Positions 21,672 to 29,653 of a stretch of DNA of 64,000 nt are shown one piece after another (within the stretch, counting starts at the first letter, position 1; each line of letters opens with the position of its first letter). Origin of the DNA: Methanoregula sp. PtaB.Bin085. GTDB taxonomy: Archaea > Halobacteriota > Methanomicrobia > Methanomicrobiales > Methanospirillaceae. Under the pieces are notes generated by a model. That model saw only the letters and a program-made list of their open reading frames with translations, searched no databases and was not told the origin of the DNA. The DNA lies in the NCBI RefSeq assembly GCF_002067035.1, contig NZ_MVQB01000046.1, positions 1 through 64,000 of the forward strand, read 5' to 3'. Made by a program: the position numbers and the translations under genes.

Positions 21672-21746
21672 AAAAAAGTTGTAAAGTACTCTCTTGATTG
21701 CCGGGTACGTACTTGACTCACTAAGGGCGTACTTTACAACTTTTTT
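21672..21746. repeat. Perfect 18-bp inverted repeat
   Basis: The arms at 21672-21689 (AAAAAAGTTGTAAAGTAC) and 21729-21746 are exact reverse complements, separated by 39 bases that contain the palindrome GTACGTAC. The right arm ends in T6. It could act as a terminator for the CARF-like gene, whose stop is 62 bases upstream, or be a relic of a small mobile element. No other copy is seen in this window. Confidence 0.8.
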
Positions 21747-21924
21747 CTTTCTCCGGCGTGGGGGATCCGGTCGATCGATTGGATCGTGAGTGAAAATTTT
21801 CGAGCGGGGGGTGAGGGGTCGATTGAAATTTTTTTCAGATTGGGTGGGGGGGTTCTGGCTGCCTCCCCGCTTATGGCTGGTAAAATGAATTACCGGGCCT
21901 AGCCGTTCTGAAGCGTTGTGAGCA

Positions 21925-21980
21925 TCCCCTCCCCCTTCGGGGGTCGCTCGGGGGGCTCGTCGCCCCCTCGCTGGGCAGAT
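21925..21980 (+). repeat. Short C/G-rich palindromic repeat (with 38333-38393)
   Basis: The core CCCCCTTCGGGGGTCGCTCG followed by GGGGG-CTCGTCG-CCCCCTCGC-TGGGCA is repeated at 38333-38393 with small changes, and both are preceded by GAGCAT or AGCATAC. Both copies sit on the 5' side of a family I repeat in a convergent intergenic gap, so they may form a composite unit. Parts recall family II. Confidence 0.7.
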
Positions 21981-22008
21981 ACCGGGTATCGTACACGTGA
22001 GAATGTAC

Positions 22009-22093
22009 GGTAATTGAGGTCGCCGCGGGAGCGCCCCCGCGGGGGCGGCGGCAGGCATCACAAAGGGGGTACGGGGGCATCAGCCCCCGTCAG
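22009..22093 (+). repeat. Dispersed GC-rich repeat family I, copy 2
   Basis: Contains ACGGTAATTGAGG, the long palindromic module CGCCGCGGGAGCGCC..GGGGGCGGCGGC and the second hairpin GGGGGCATCAGCCCCC. It is in the orientation of the copies at 24489, 27528 and 38533. Confidence 0.8.
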
Positions 22094-22136
22094 TATCAAC
22101 GAACCTCCTAGGAAAAACCGGAACCATCCCGGAAAA

Positions 22137-24401
22137 TCACCCGTACTTCGCCCTGCACACCTCATATACCCGCTGCGCAGTCTTCTCCCCAATCCCGTGG
22201 ATCGCCACCAGTTCCTCGAAGGAAGCATTCGCTATCCCCTGAATGGAACCAAAGTGAGATAACAAAAGCCGGGCGTTCTTCATCCCGATCTCCGGGAATG
22301 CCGAGATAATATACTCCTGGTCCTCGCGGACCGAGCGGTGTGTCTTGTGCGGGTGGGCCTTGCGCTCGCCCCGTTCGCCCTCCTCCCTTTTTGCGATGGT
22401 GAAGAGCATCTGCGCCGTGTCCTGCTCGTCGCGGGTGAAGAGGACCGACACGCCCATGTCGACCGTCAGCGCGGCGAGCACGCCCCGGATCGCGTTCGGG
22501 TGGATGTCCCGTTGCGTGTACAGGTCGCCGCCTTCGACAATCAACACCGGGCGGATAGCCGCGTCGGCCATCGCCTTCACCTGCCCGAGGAGATCGCGGT
22601 TGACGAGCGTGTCCACGAAGTCGCGGGCGGTCTTGCGCTCCACGAGGATCCGGTCGCCGATGGCGTAATCACCGAACGGGAGCCGCTTGAGCCGGATGGC
22701 GGCGCCCATGCCGGATAACACCTCCACGACCTTTGACGAGGTCTCGCGGTCGTCGATCACGATCCGCGGGCCCTGCGGGGTGAACTCCTCAATGGCTGCC
22801 TGCTCCGTGACCAGCGGGGTCTCGCGCGGCGATGCCAGCGCCGTGTTGAGCGTCCGCATGCTCCTGTGCATCATCTTCTCTTTTGTCGTGCTGACATGGC
22901 GGAATACCTCGTCGGAAGTGCCTTTCGTGACAAGCACAACCACGCGGCCGGCCCCGTGCCGCCCGGTCCTCCCCTTGCGCTGGATGGAGCGGATCTCGGA
23001 GGGCACGGCCTCGTAGAAGATCACCATGTCGGTCGACGGGACATCGAGCCCTTCTTCGCCAACCGATGTCGCGATGAGCACCCGGAACTCCCCGCCACGG
23101 AATCGGCCGAGGGCGGCGATCTGCTTCTTCTGCGTAAGTCCCTTTTCGCTGTCCTTTGCTGCCTGCCCGACAAACCGCTCGCAGGGAATCCCGTGTGCCG
23201 TGAGATAATCCACGAGCAGCTGCACGGTATCCCGGTACGTGGCGAAGAGAATGATCCGGCTGTCGGGATGGGCTTCGAGCTGTTCGCGCACGAGCCCGAG
23301 TGCGATCTCTGCCTTCGGGTGCAGTTCCTTTGTCCATTCCACCGAGCGCTCGAAGAGTTCGCGGAAGGACGGGTCGGCCGCGAGCCGCTGGCTCGCCCTG
23401 CTCCCGCCGGCAGAAGTTCCTTCAGCATACAGTTTCGCGAGGTACCCTTTCAGAACCCCGCTGCCCTGCGATTCCGCGAGCGTGACCGCGTGCTTCAGCT
23501 TCATGCACTCGGCATAGACCGATGCCGCCTGGTAGCCGGCAGGATCGCGGTTCTGGATCCGCTGCTGGATCTGGGCATTGATCGCGTTCAGCGCCTTCAT
23601 CGTCAGCTTCTCGCGTTTCGGTACCGTGAAGTGGAGCGATGCGAGCAGCCCGAGCCGGTTCTCGATGAGGCCGTTGATGACCGCGATCGCGGATTTCAGT
23701 TCCGGCGGGAGCTCAATGTCGATGTATTCGAGCTCCCGCTCGAAGACGTACGGGCGGACATCCGGGTCGTTCTCGGTCCGGGTCTCCACGTGCTGGATCC
23801 CGAGGTTGGCACAGACCTCCTGCACCTTCTCCTGCATCCCGCCCGGCGATGCGGTCATCGCGAGGAGGAGCGGTTTGTCCGCTGAGGCGAGATACCTCTG
23901 GGCAAGGAAGACATAGGCATAGTTCCCCACAGCCCGATGGCACTCGTCCACCACCATCAGCGTGACATCGGCGAGGGTATACCGTCCGGCGATGACATCG
24001 TTCTTGATGACCTGCGGTGTTGCGAGGATCACGGTGGCCCGGTTCCAGTCTGCTGTCCGCTCGGCAGGGGGAGCGTCGCCGGTGAACATAACGAAGGGCG
24101 ACGCTGCCGGTTCACCGGACGGCTCCCCAGCCTGCCCCCCTGCCGGTTTCAGTACAAGGTATTTTTCGAAATACCGGAGGTGCTGCTCCACGAGCGGTTT
24201 TGTCGGGGCGAGCATCAGCACCTTGCCTTTCTCGTTGTAGAGCCGGGATGCGGCAACGAGCAGGGCGACCGCGGTCTTGCCAAGGCCCGTGGGCAGGATC
24301 ACCATCGTGTTGGCGTCCAGCGCCTTCATTGCGATGGAGAGCTGGTACTCGCGGGACTCGAGGGTGTCGGGTTTTATCAGGGGGTGGCTGATGGAGGGCA
24401 T
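22137..24401 (-). CDS. hef: Hef helicase/nuclease (XPF/FANCM family)
   Basis: 754 residues from the ATG at 24401. An N-terminal superfamily 2 helicase (Walker A PTGLGKT, DECH box, TASPGG, a conserved helicase C half ending in QRKGRTGRHGAG) is followed by an XPF-type nuclease with GDYAIGDRILVERKTARDF (the ERKxxxD core). Tandem helix-hairpin-helix motifs close the protein (FPEIGMKNARLLLSHFGS, HGIGEKTAQ). Hef processes stalled replication forks and branched DNA and interacts with PCNA in euryarchaea. The open frame extends upstream to 24605, but that stretch is translated repeat sequence, so the start at MPSISHPLIKPDTLESREYQ is preferred. Confidence 0.95.
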   Translation of the reverse strand: MPSISHPLIKPDTLESREYQLSIAMKALDANTMVILPTGLGKTAVALLVAASRLYNEKGKVLMLAPTKPLVEQHLRYFEKYLVLKPAGGQAGEPSGEPAASPFVMFTGDAPPAERTADWNRATVILATPQVIKNDVIAGRYTLADVTLMVVDECHRAVGNYAYVFLAQRYLASADKPLLLAMTASPGGMQEKVQEVCANLGIQHVETRTENDPDVRPYVFERELEYIDIELPPELKSAIAVINGLIENRLGLLASLHFTVPKREKLTMKALNAINAQIQQRIQNRDPAGYQAASVYAECMKLKHAVTLAESQGSGVLKGYLAKLYAEGTSAGGSRASQRLAADPSFRELFERSVEWTKELHPKAEIALGLVREQLEAHPDSRIILFATYRDTVQLLVDYLTAHGIPCERFVGQAAKDSEKGLTQKKQIAALGRFRGGEFRVLIATSVGEEGLDVPSTDMVIFYEAVPSEIRSIQRKGRTGRHGAGRVVVLVTKGTSDEVFRHVSTTKEKMMHRSMRTLNTALASPRETPLVTEQAAIEEFTPQGPRIVIDDRETSSKVVEVLSGMGAAIRLKRLPFGDYAIGDRILVERKTARDFVDTLVNRDLLGQVKAMADAAIRPVLIVEGGDLYTQRDIHPNAIRGVLAALTVDMGVSVLFTRDEQDTAQMLFTIAKREEGERGERKAHPHKTHRSVREDQEYIISAFPEIGMKNARLLLSHFGSIQGIANASFEELVAIHGIGEKTAQRVYEVCRAKYG

Positions 24402-24488
24402 CTGATTGGTGAGAGGTTTGGTTGCTGATAATAATAAGAAGTTGGGCGTGGGGTGAAAGTTGTCCGTTCCCGGGTTGTTGCCCGTAAG

Positions 24489-24728
24489 AGATGATGGGGC
24501 TCCGCCCCAAACCCCGTAACGATGCCTCCCAGCCTCAGGGCCCCTCGCGGGGCACGGCGGGGCAGGAGCAGGTTCCATGAAAAATGGTATATGAGCCGTC
24601 CTCACTATTGCGCGGGCCGATTACCGTTATCAGGAATTTACACGGTAATTGAAGCCGCCGCGGGGCGCCCTTCGGGGCGGCGGCAGTCCATCGTAACCGG
24701 GGGTATGGGGGCATCAGCCCCCATCATT
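24489..24728 (+). repeat. Dispersed GC-rich repeat family I, copy 3 (both halves)
   Basis: Left half: GATGGGGCTCCGCCCC, CCTCAGGGCCCCTCGCGGGG, CACGGCGGGGCAGGAGCAGG. Right half: ACGGTAATTGAAGCCGCCGC, GGCGCCCTTCGGGGCGGCGG, then TAACCGGGGGTATGGGGGC and ATCAGCCCCCATCATT. About 70 bases of unrelated sequence lie between. It separates hef from glyS, which are on the same strand. Confidence 0.8.
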
Positions 24729-24744
24729 GATCCATGAAAAAAAA

Positions 24745-26466
24745 TTACTTCAACTCAGCAAACTTCGTGCTGCCGGCAACCAGCCCCGCCACAATCTCCG
24801 GCAGGTCCGCAACCGGCACCCGCACCTGCTTCATCGAATCCCGGTCGCGGAGGGTCACCGTGTTGTTCTCTTTGGTATCATAGTCCACGGTAACCGCGAA
24901 CGGCGTGCCGATCTCGTCCTGCCGGCGGTAGCGCCGGCCGATGGCCCCGCTGTCGTCGTATTCTGCCTGGATGCCTTTTGTGTGGAACGCGTGGGTGATA
25001 TCCAGCGCGATGGTATCGAGATTGTCGCGGGTCATTAAGGGGAAGACTGCGACCTGTACCGGGGCAACTTTCGGGGAGAGGCGCATCACGACCCGCTTCT
25101 CGCCGTCCGCGATGTCCTCGTCGTACGCCTGCTCGAGCACGGCATAGCACATCCGGTCGATGCCATACGAGGGCTCGACCACGTGCGGGACGATGTCCTC
25201 GCCACGGACGTCCACGATCTCGTCCCGGACCTCGAAGAGATCCGCCGGGATATGGATCTTCTCACCATCGACCACAACATCGGCGCCGTCCTTTGTCGGT
25301 ACCGCCGTCTCAAGTTCGGCGAAGATCGCCTTCGCCTTCTGGCGGTACTGCTTCCCGAGCACGCTCATGTTCGGGATGATCCGCCGGCGCGGGACCTTCC
25401 TCGGCTCGTCGTACTGGATGAAGACCGTCATTGGCGTGCCGCTCTGTTTTGCGTGGGCGTTCAGGTCATAATCCGTCCGGTCGGCAAGGCCGACGGTCTC
25501 GACCCAGCCGAAGCGGCCGGAGTGGATCTCGGCATCCCAGCAGTCGGTAGCGTAATGTGCCCGCTCGTCCGGGAGGTGCTGGCGGAAACGGAGCTTCTCC
25601 GGCCGGATGCCGATAGAGACCAGCATCTCGTGAGTGAGGGCAACGTAGTAGGCGAGGTACTGGTTCGCGATCACACCCTTCTCCACGGCTTCCTGCATGG
25701 TCATGGTAACCGCTTCCCCGCACTGCTGCTGCTGGACATACGTGAGGAGCGGCATGCTGTACCCCGCGTACCGGGCAAACCTCGGGTGCCGGTTTTTCTC
25801 GGCCGGGTGGACAAAGATCTCGGCCTCGGCCTGCGTGAACTCCCGGAGCCGGATCATGCCCTGCCGGGGCGAGATCTCGTTGCGGTAGGACTTGCCGATC
25901 TGGACTGCACCGAACGGGAGCTTGTCGCGGTAGAAGCGGAGGAGGCGGGCGAAGTCGACAAACATCCCCTGCGCCGTCTCGGGGCGGAGGTAGCCGGTCC
26001 GCTGGGAACCGGGGCCGATGGATGTTTTGAACATCAGGTTGAACTGGAATACCTCAACCTTCCAGAGCACCTTCCCGCAGGCCGGGCAGGTGCAGGTTGC
26101 AAGAGCAGCCGCAAGCTCATCGTTTTTCATGGTCGAGGCGTTCCGGATCCCGCCGGCTTCGGCAACATGGTCGGCACGCAGGTACTCGCTGCAGTGGGGG
26201 CACTGGCACATCTTGTCGGCGAAACCGGCAACGTGACCGGAGGCGATGAACACGGCCTCCTGGGCAATCGTGGGGCATTCGATCTCGTAGTACCCTTCCC
26301 GGATCACGTAGAACTCCCTCCAGATATCCTCGATCCGCCGCTTCATCATTGCGCCCAGCGGCCCGTAGTCGATGAAGCCGGCAACGGCGCCGTAGCACTC
26401 GGAGGTCGGCCAGATAAAACCCCGGCGTTTTGCAAGCTCCATCACGTTCTCAAAAACATCGCTCAT
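24745..26466 (-). CDS. glyS: Glycyl-tRNA synthetase
   Basis: 573 residues, class II archaeal/eukaryal type. Class II motif 1 is near GAVAGFIDYGPLGAMMKRR, motif 2 around KSYRNEISPRQGMIRLREFTQAE (described in two parts) and motif 3 within PSYGIDR. The C-terminal anticodon-binding domain ends in LPEIVAGLVAG. An inserted zinc-binding region has two Cys pairs (CQCPHCSEY and CTCPACGK). The ATG at 26466 (MSDVFENVMELAKRRGF) is preferred over an upstream GTG three codons away. The gene is alone. Confidence 0.96.
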   Translation of the reverse strand: MSDVFENVMELAKRRGFIWPTSECYGAVAGFIDYGPLGAMMKRRIEDIWREFYVIREGYYEIECPTIAQEAVFIASGHVAGFADKMCQCPHCSEYLRADHVAEAGGIRNASTMKNDELAAALATCTCPACGKVLWKVEVFQFNLMFKTSIGPGSQRTGYLRPETAQGMFVDFARLLRFYRDKLPFGAVQIGKSYRNEISPRQGMIRLREFTQAEAEIFVHPAEKNRHPRFARYAGYSMPLLTYVQQQQCGEAVTMTMQEAVEKGVIANQYLAYYVALTHEMLVSIGIRPEKLRFRQHLPDERAHYATDCWDAEIHSGRFGWVETVGLADRTDYDLNAHAKQSGTPMTVFIQYDEPRKVPRRRIIPNMSVLGKQYRQKAKAIFAELETAVPTKDGADVVVDGEKIHIPADLFEVRDEIVDVRGEDIVPHVVEPSYGIDRMCYAVLEQAYDEDIADGEKRVVMRLSPKVAPVQVAVFPLMTRDNLDTIALDITHAFHTKGIQAEYDDSGAIGRRYRRQDEIGTPFAVTVDYDTKENNTVTLRDRDSMKQVRVPVADLPEIVAGLVAGSTKFAELK

Positions 26467-26758
26467 GGTGATCACAGATCAATGTGGTACTAATGGTGTG
26501 CGGCTCATCGACAAAAAGACTCTCATCGCTCTCTTGATGGAAGACCGGTTTCCTGGTATCCGTCAGCTTCATGGAACCAGCTGCCTCCAAGTACAAAAAA
26601 TGCAGAAAAAGTGATCGGATCTGCCCAAAAAAATACACGCCAACCACAAGCCTTTAAACACCGTATTAAAGGTCTTTTGGTCAAACGAGGCATAAAGATA
26701 GCATTAAATAGTAGACGAAGTATTGTATATCCTAATCCCAAGACGGGGTAAACCATCA
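26467..26758. promoter_or_regulatory. Divergent promoter region, glyS and Cmi4-like gene
   Basis: About 290 AT-rich bases between divergent starts. TATA-like stretches (GCATTAAATAG near 26700-26710 and GTATATCC near 26725) lie 30-60 bases before the ATG at 26759. I find no gene or clear palindrome. Confidence 0.4.
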
Positions 26759-27367
26759 ATGACCGAAGACAAACGAAAGGCACAGCTTCTGAAACTCTTC
26801 AGTGCCATGTCGGGGAAGACAAAGATTGTCGAACCGATGAAGAACATCCATGGCACCTTACGAGACAGTGATGCGATCGAACGCGAGGTCGCTCTCGTTA
26901 TGCGGGAGATCACCGAACAGGGAATCTTCAAGACTTCGTTGAAACCGATCCAGCTTGCAAAGCTCGTCACCTCGTTCTACGCGGGAAAGAACGATACCGA
27001 GATCGCCCGCGAACTGGGTGACGAGAAGTTGTCAAAGACGGTTGCACGGGCCCGGGTCAGGCTCAAGCTCTTCCGCGAGCTTGATTTCAAGATGCCCTTT
27101 GACAAGAGCCAGATGGAAGATCTCCTCACGTCCGGCAAGACCATGAAGGAAGTGTCCGAGGAACTCGGCGTCAGCCCCTCGACCCTCCGCGAGTACCGGC
27201 ACGTGATCGAGGAGCAGGAAGACCCGACAATCGATCCCTACATCGACCGCATCCGCGACGTCATGGAAGACCGCGACCTCTCCGAGCAGATGACCCGGAG
27301 CGCCACTGACAACAGCCTTGGCGATTCGATCGATATCACAGAAGCTGAACTCATAGACGTGACGTAA
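26759..27367 (+). CDS. Helix-turn-helix protein similar to haloarchaeal Cmi4
   Basis: 202 residues, helical and charged. It contains two helix-turn-helix-like segments, YAGKNDTEIARELGDEKLSK (residues about 77-96) and TSGKTMKEVSEELGVSPST (about 122-140). The layout and order of segments, ending in a short acidic tail, recall the haloarchaeal conditioned-medium-induced protein 4 (Cmi4). That name reflects induction late in growth, not a known mechanism. DNA binding is likely; targets are unknown. The identification rests on remembered family features and is moderate. A tight hairpin follows the stop codon. Confidence 0.65.
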   Translation: MTEDKRKAQLLKLFSAMSGKTKIVEPMKNIHGTLRDSDAIEREVALVMREITEQGIFKTSLKPIQLAKLVTSFYAGKNDTEIARELGDEKLSKTVARARVRLKLFRELDFKMPFDKSQMEDLLTSGKTMKEVSEELGVSPSTLREYRHVIEEQEDPTIDPYIDRIRDVMEDRDLSEQMTRSATDNSLGDSIDITEAELIDVT

Positions 27368-27437
27368 GGGCACGCCCTTACCCCGAAAATCCGCCCCCAT
27401 TTTTCACTGACGGTTCTCGCGCTCTCCGGCGCTTTTT
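27364..27437 (+). terminator. Hairpin terminator after the Cmi4-like gene
   Basis: GTAAGGGC (27364-27371) and GCCCTTAC (27374-27381) form a perfect 8-bp inverted repeat overlapping the stop codon. A second short GCGC hairpin (27419-27432) ends in TTTTT at 27433-27437. Either could end transcription. Confidence 0.5.
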
Positions 27438-27527
27438 ATTAATTATGAGACTGGCTCTGCAGAAACGGAGACGAGCCAATAATGTTTACTTCTGAACAAT
27501 GAAATTCACTTGGCGACCGGATAGATA

Positions 27528-27738
27528 ATAATGAGGGCTCCCCGCCTCAGGGCCTCTCCGCGGCGTCGAATCCCACAGGGATTGGACGCGAGAAGAACCT
27601 TTCAGGTTCTTCAAGCCACTGCGGGGCCGGAGCAGGTTCCGAAAAAAACGCTCATTGAAGGCCGCCGCGGGAGCGCCCCCGCGGGGGCGGCGGCACCTGT
27701 CCTGACGGGAGTACGGGGGCATCAGCCCCCGTCATCAG
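27528..27738 (+). repeat. Dispersed GC-rich repeat family I, copy 4, with nested hairpins
   Basis: Left half GATAATAATGAGGGCTCCCC and GCCTCAGGGCC; right half CGCTCATTGAAGGCCGCCGC, GGGAGCGCCCCCGCGGGGGC and GTACGGGGGCATCAGCCCCC. Where other copies have a short CCTCGCGGGGCACGG segment, this one has about 60 bases with two hairpins: GCGTCgAATCCC-aca-GGGATTgGACGC (27563-27589) and GAAGAACCT-ttc-AGGTTCTTC (27592-27612). It lies between two same-strand genes. Confidence 0.8.
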
Positions 27739-27842
27739 ATCGTATACCCTATCTCCTGATCCCCGTATCATGGATTTTCTGACCCCTTTTCTGTGATCTC
27801 TTTTTCCAAAAATTTCATCCCCCACAACCCCGATCTGCATAT

Positions 27843-28505
27843 ATGCAACTCACCTGGCTTGGCCATTCCTGCGTCCTTCTCAGCGGATCGAAAAAAGTAC
27901 TCATCGATCCCTTCATCGAAGGGGGGAGCGTCCTTGACACGAACCCGGACATCGTTGCGGTCACCCACGGGCACGACGACCACATGGGCGAGGCGGTTGC
28001 GCTCAGGAAAAAGACCGTGGCGATCACCGAGATTGCAAAATACATGAAATCGAAAGGGATCCCGGCTGAGGGGATGAATATCGGGGGGACGATGACGATT
28101 GAAGGCGTCTCGTTCACGATGACGCCCGCCCTCCATTCATCCTTCATCGAGGAGGCAGGCCCGGGATTTGCCGGAGGATCCGCAGCGGGGTTCGTGATCG
28201 GGTTGGACGGCGTGAAGGTATATCACGCCGGGGACACCGGCCTCTTCTCCGACATGAAACTGATCGGTGAGCTGTACCACCCGGACGTGGCGCTCCTCCC
28301 CATCGGGGGACGGTACACCATGGGCGTTGCCGAGGCGATGATGGCGGCAAACTTCATCGGGGCAAAAACCGTCATCCCCATCCATTACAACACGTGGGAG
28401 AAGATCGCGGCCGATCCCTTTGCTCTGAAGAAGGCGGTTGAACGGACGACCGACATCAGGGTGACGGTCCTTGCTCCGGGCGGGAGCCTGGATATCGCTC
28501 CCTGA
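27843..28505 (+). CDS. Metallo-beta-lactamase fold hydrolase (UPF0173)
   Basis: 220 residues, right for UPF0173. Metal ligands are in THGHDDH (residues 41-47), H at LHSSF, the Asp in YHAGDTGLFSDM and the final His in IPIHYNTW. Members are predicted metal-dependent hydrolases with no assigned substrate. The start follows a TATA-like ATATATG context and may be nearly leaderless. It is convergent with the TMEM175-like gene. Confidence 0.9.
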   Translation: MQLTWLGHSCVLLSGSKKVLIDPFIEGGSVLDTNPDIVAVTHGHDDHMGEAVALRKKTVAITEIAKYMKSKGIPAEGMNIGGTMTIEGVSFTMTPALHSSFIEEAGPGFAGGSAAGFVIGLDGVKVYHAGDTGLFSDMKLIGELYHPDVALLPIGGRYTMGVAEAMMAANFIGAKTVIPIHYNTWEKIAADPFALKKAVERTTDIRVTVLAPGGSLDIAP

Positions 28506-28588
28506 TGGATTGTGTTCGGGAACATGCAGGCACCTGCGTCAGGTCACGACCCCTGAGCAGATACTTGGACTCTTCTTTTTTGAGAACC

Positions 28589-29218
28589 TTACAAAGCCTG
28601 TCTCTTCACCCACCGGTCAACCGCATACGACACCGGCGGAAGGAGCATGTACATCATCGTCGTGTTGTGAAATCCCAGGAGGGCAAGGACAATCGCGGCA
28701 AAAGAGACCGACGGGACCACGAGATTTCTCACAATACCGTATCGTATCCGGTGTTCGGGAAAATCGGGAGGGACCAGCCGGCGGTTCCACGTGGCATATG
28801 CCCACTGGATGGCAATAATAACCCCCAGGATGAGGAGGCTTGCCTCGAAGGTGACGGTAGCCGTGATATCGTTATCGTAATCCCCGATGAAACTCGTGGT
28901 GAACGCGATGAGGGTAACGAAGAAGAGGCCGATGATGTTCAGAAAGAGAAATGGCTTGTCGATGTAACGGAGATTGCTGAACTGGATATGGTGTGACATC
29001 CAGAATGCCGCAAGGACGAAGAAGGCGATGATGTAGTGGTAAAAATCCGGCAGGAGGCTGACAAGGGCTTGGGCAGCGGTATCGCTGACCACGGCTGAAC
29101 GGGGCAGGATCAGGCTCGTGACCAGGAGGGTCATGGCAAAGGCGAAGATGCCGTCGGTCAGGGCCTCGAGCCGGTTCTTCTCCATCTTCAGTTCCCGGTC
29201 CTCGTACGATTCGCTCAT
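28589..29218 (-). CDS. TMEM175-like (DUF1211) potassium channel family protein
   Basis: 209 residues with six membrane segments. RLEALTDGIFAFAMTLLVTS near residues 16-35 is a variant of the R-x3-FSD pore motif on the first helix of TMEM175 and its prokaryotic relatives; Asp is kept and Thr replaces Ser. The prokaryotic proteins are tetrameric, weakly K-selective channels. The fourth helix region AFWMSHHIQFSNLRYID also fits the family. It is divergent from the Gdx-type gene starting 99 bases away. Confidence 0.85.
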   Translation of the reverse strand: MSESYEDRELKMEKNRLEALTDGIFAFAMTLLVTSLILPRSAVVSDTAAQALVSLLPDFYHYIIAFFVLAAFWMSHHIQFSNLRYIDKPFLFLNIIGLFFVTLIAFTTSFIGDYDNDITATVTFEASLLILGVIIAIQWAYATWNRRLVPPDFPEHRIRYGIVRNLVVPSVSFAAIVLALLGFHNTTMMYMLLPPVSYAVDRWVKRQAL

Positions 29219-29316
29219 GAACGCATCACTGAGGGTATTGGATGCTCCGTAATATAACCGTCATCCCCGGAGTCGGAATCCATATGAGCCGGTATCCCCA
29301 ACAGTCCGGAGAAGCA

Positions 29317-29646
29317 ATGGCTGCCAGCGCATGGATACTCCTCATCATCGCCGGGCTCATGGAGACCGGATGGGCGATCGGTCTGAAATATACCGAAGGC
29401 TGGACACGCTTCTGGCCGTCCCTCCTGACCGTTGTCCTCATGGCCGGCAGTTTCTTCCTTCTCTCAAAAGCTCTTGAGGACCTGCCGGTCGGCACTGCCT
29501 ATACGGTCTGGACCGGGATCGGGGCGGCCGGAACTGTTCTTGCCGGCATGCTGATCCTCGGGGAATCCCGGGATACTGCACGGCTGCTCTGTATCCTCCT
29601 GATCGTTGCCGGAATTGTCGGCCTCCGGTTCGTTTCGCCGGAATGA
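29317..29646 (+). CDS. Small multidrug resistance family exporter, Gdx/SugE type
   Basis: 109 residues with four membrane helices. The first has the essential Glu in [16 protein letters not shown] and the third segment reads [17 protein letters not shown], which mark the Gdx (SugE) subgroup, dual-topology guanidinium/H+ antiporters. The start chosen is ATG 29317 (MAASAWILL), with GGAGAAG upstream; longer in-frame starts would give an odd N-terminus. No guanidine riboswitch is recognised upstream. Confidence 0.88.
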   Translation: MAASAWILLIIAGLMETGWAIGLKYTEGWTRFWPSLLTVVLMAGSFFLLSKALEDLPVGTAYTVWTGIGAAGTVLAGMLILGESRDTARLLCILLIVAGIVGLRFVSPE

Positions 29647-29653
29647 GACCGCC

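Larger units (their letters stand above)
21610..22136. other. Convergent intergenic region with several repeats
   Basis: About 530 bases between the convergent CARF-like and hef genes. It holds an 18-bp inverted repeat (21672-21746), a CCCCCTTCGGGGG-type repeat (21925-21980) and a family I repeat (22009-22093). I see no gene in the remaining G-rich sequence. Confidence 0.55.

Noticed and set aside
27560-27615. tRNA or riboswitch from the nested hairpins in repeat copy 4
   Set aside because: Two simple hairpins with 3-base loops; no third arm and no conserved core of any riboswitch I know.
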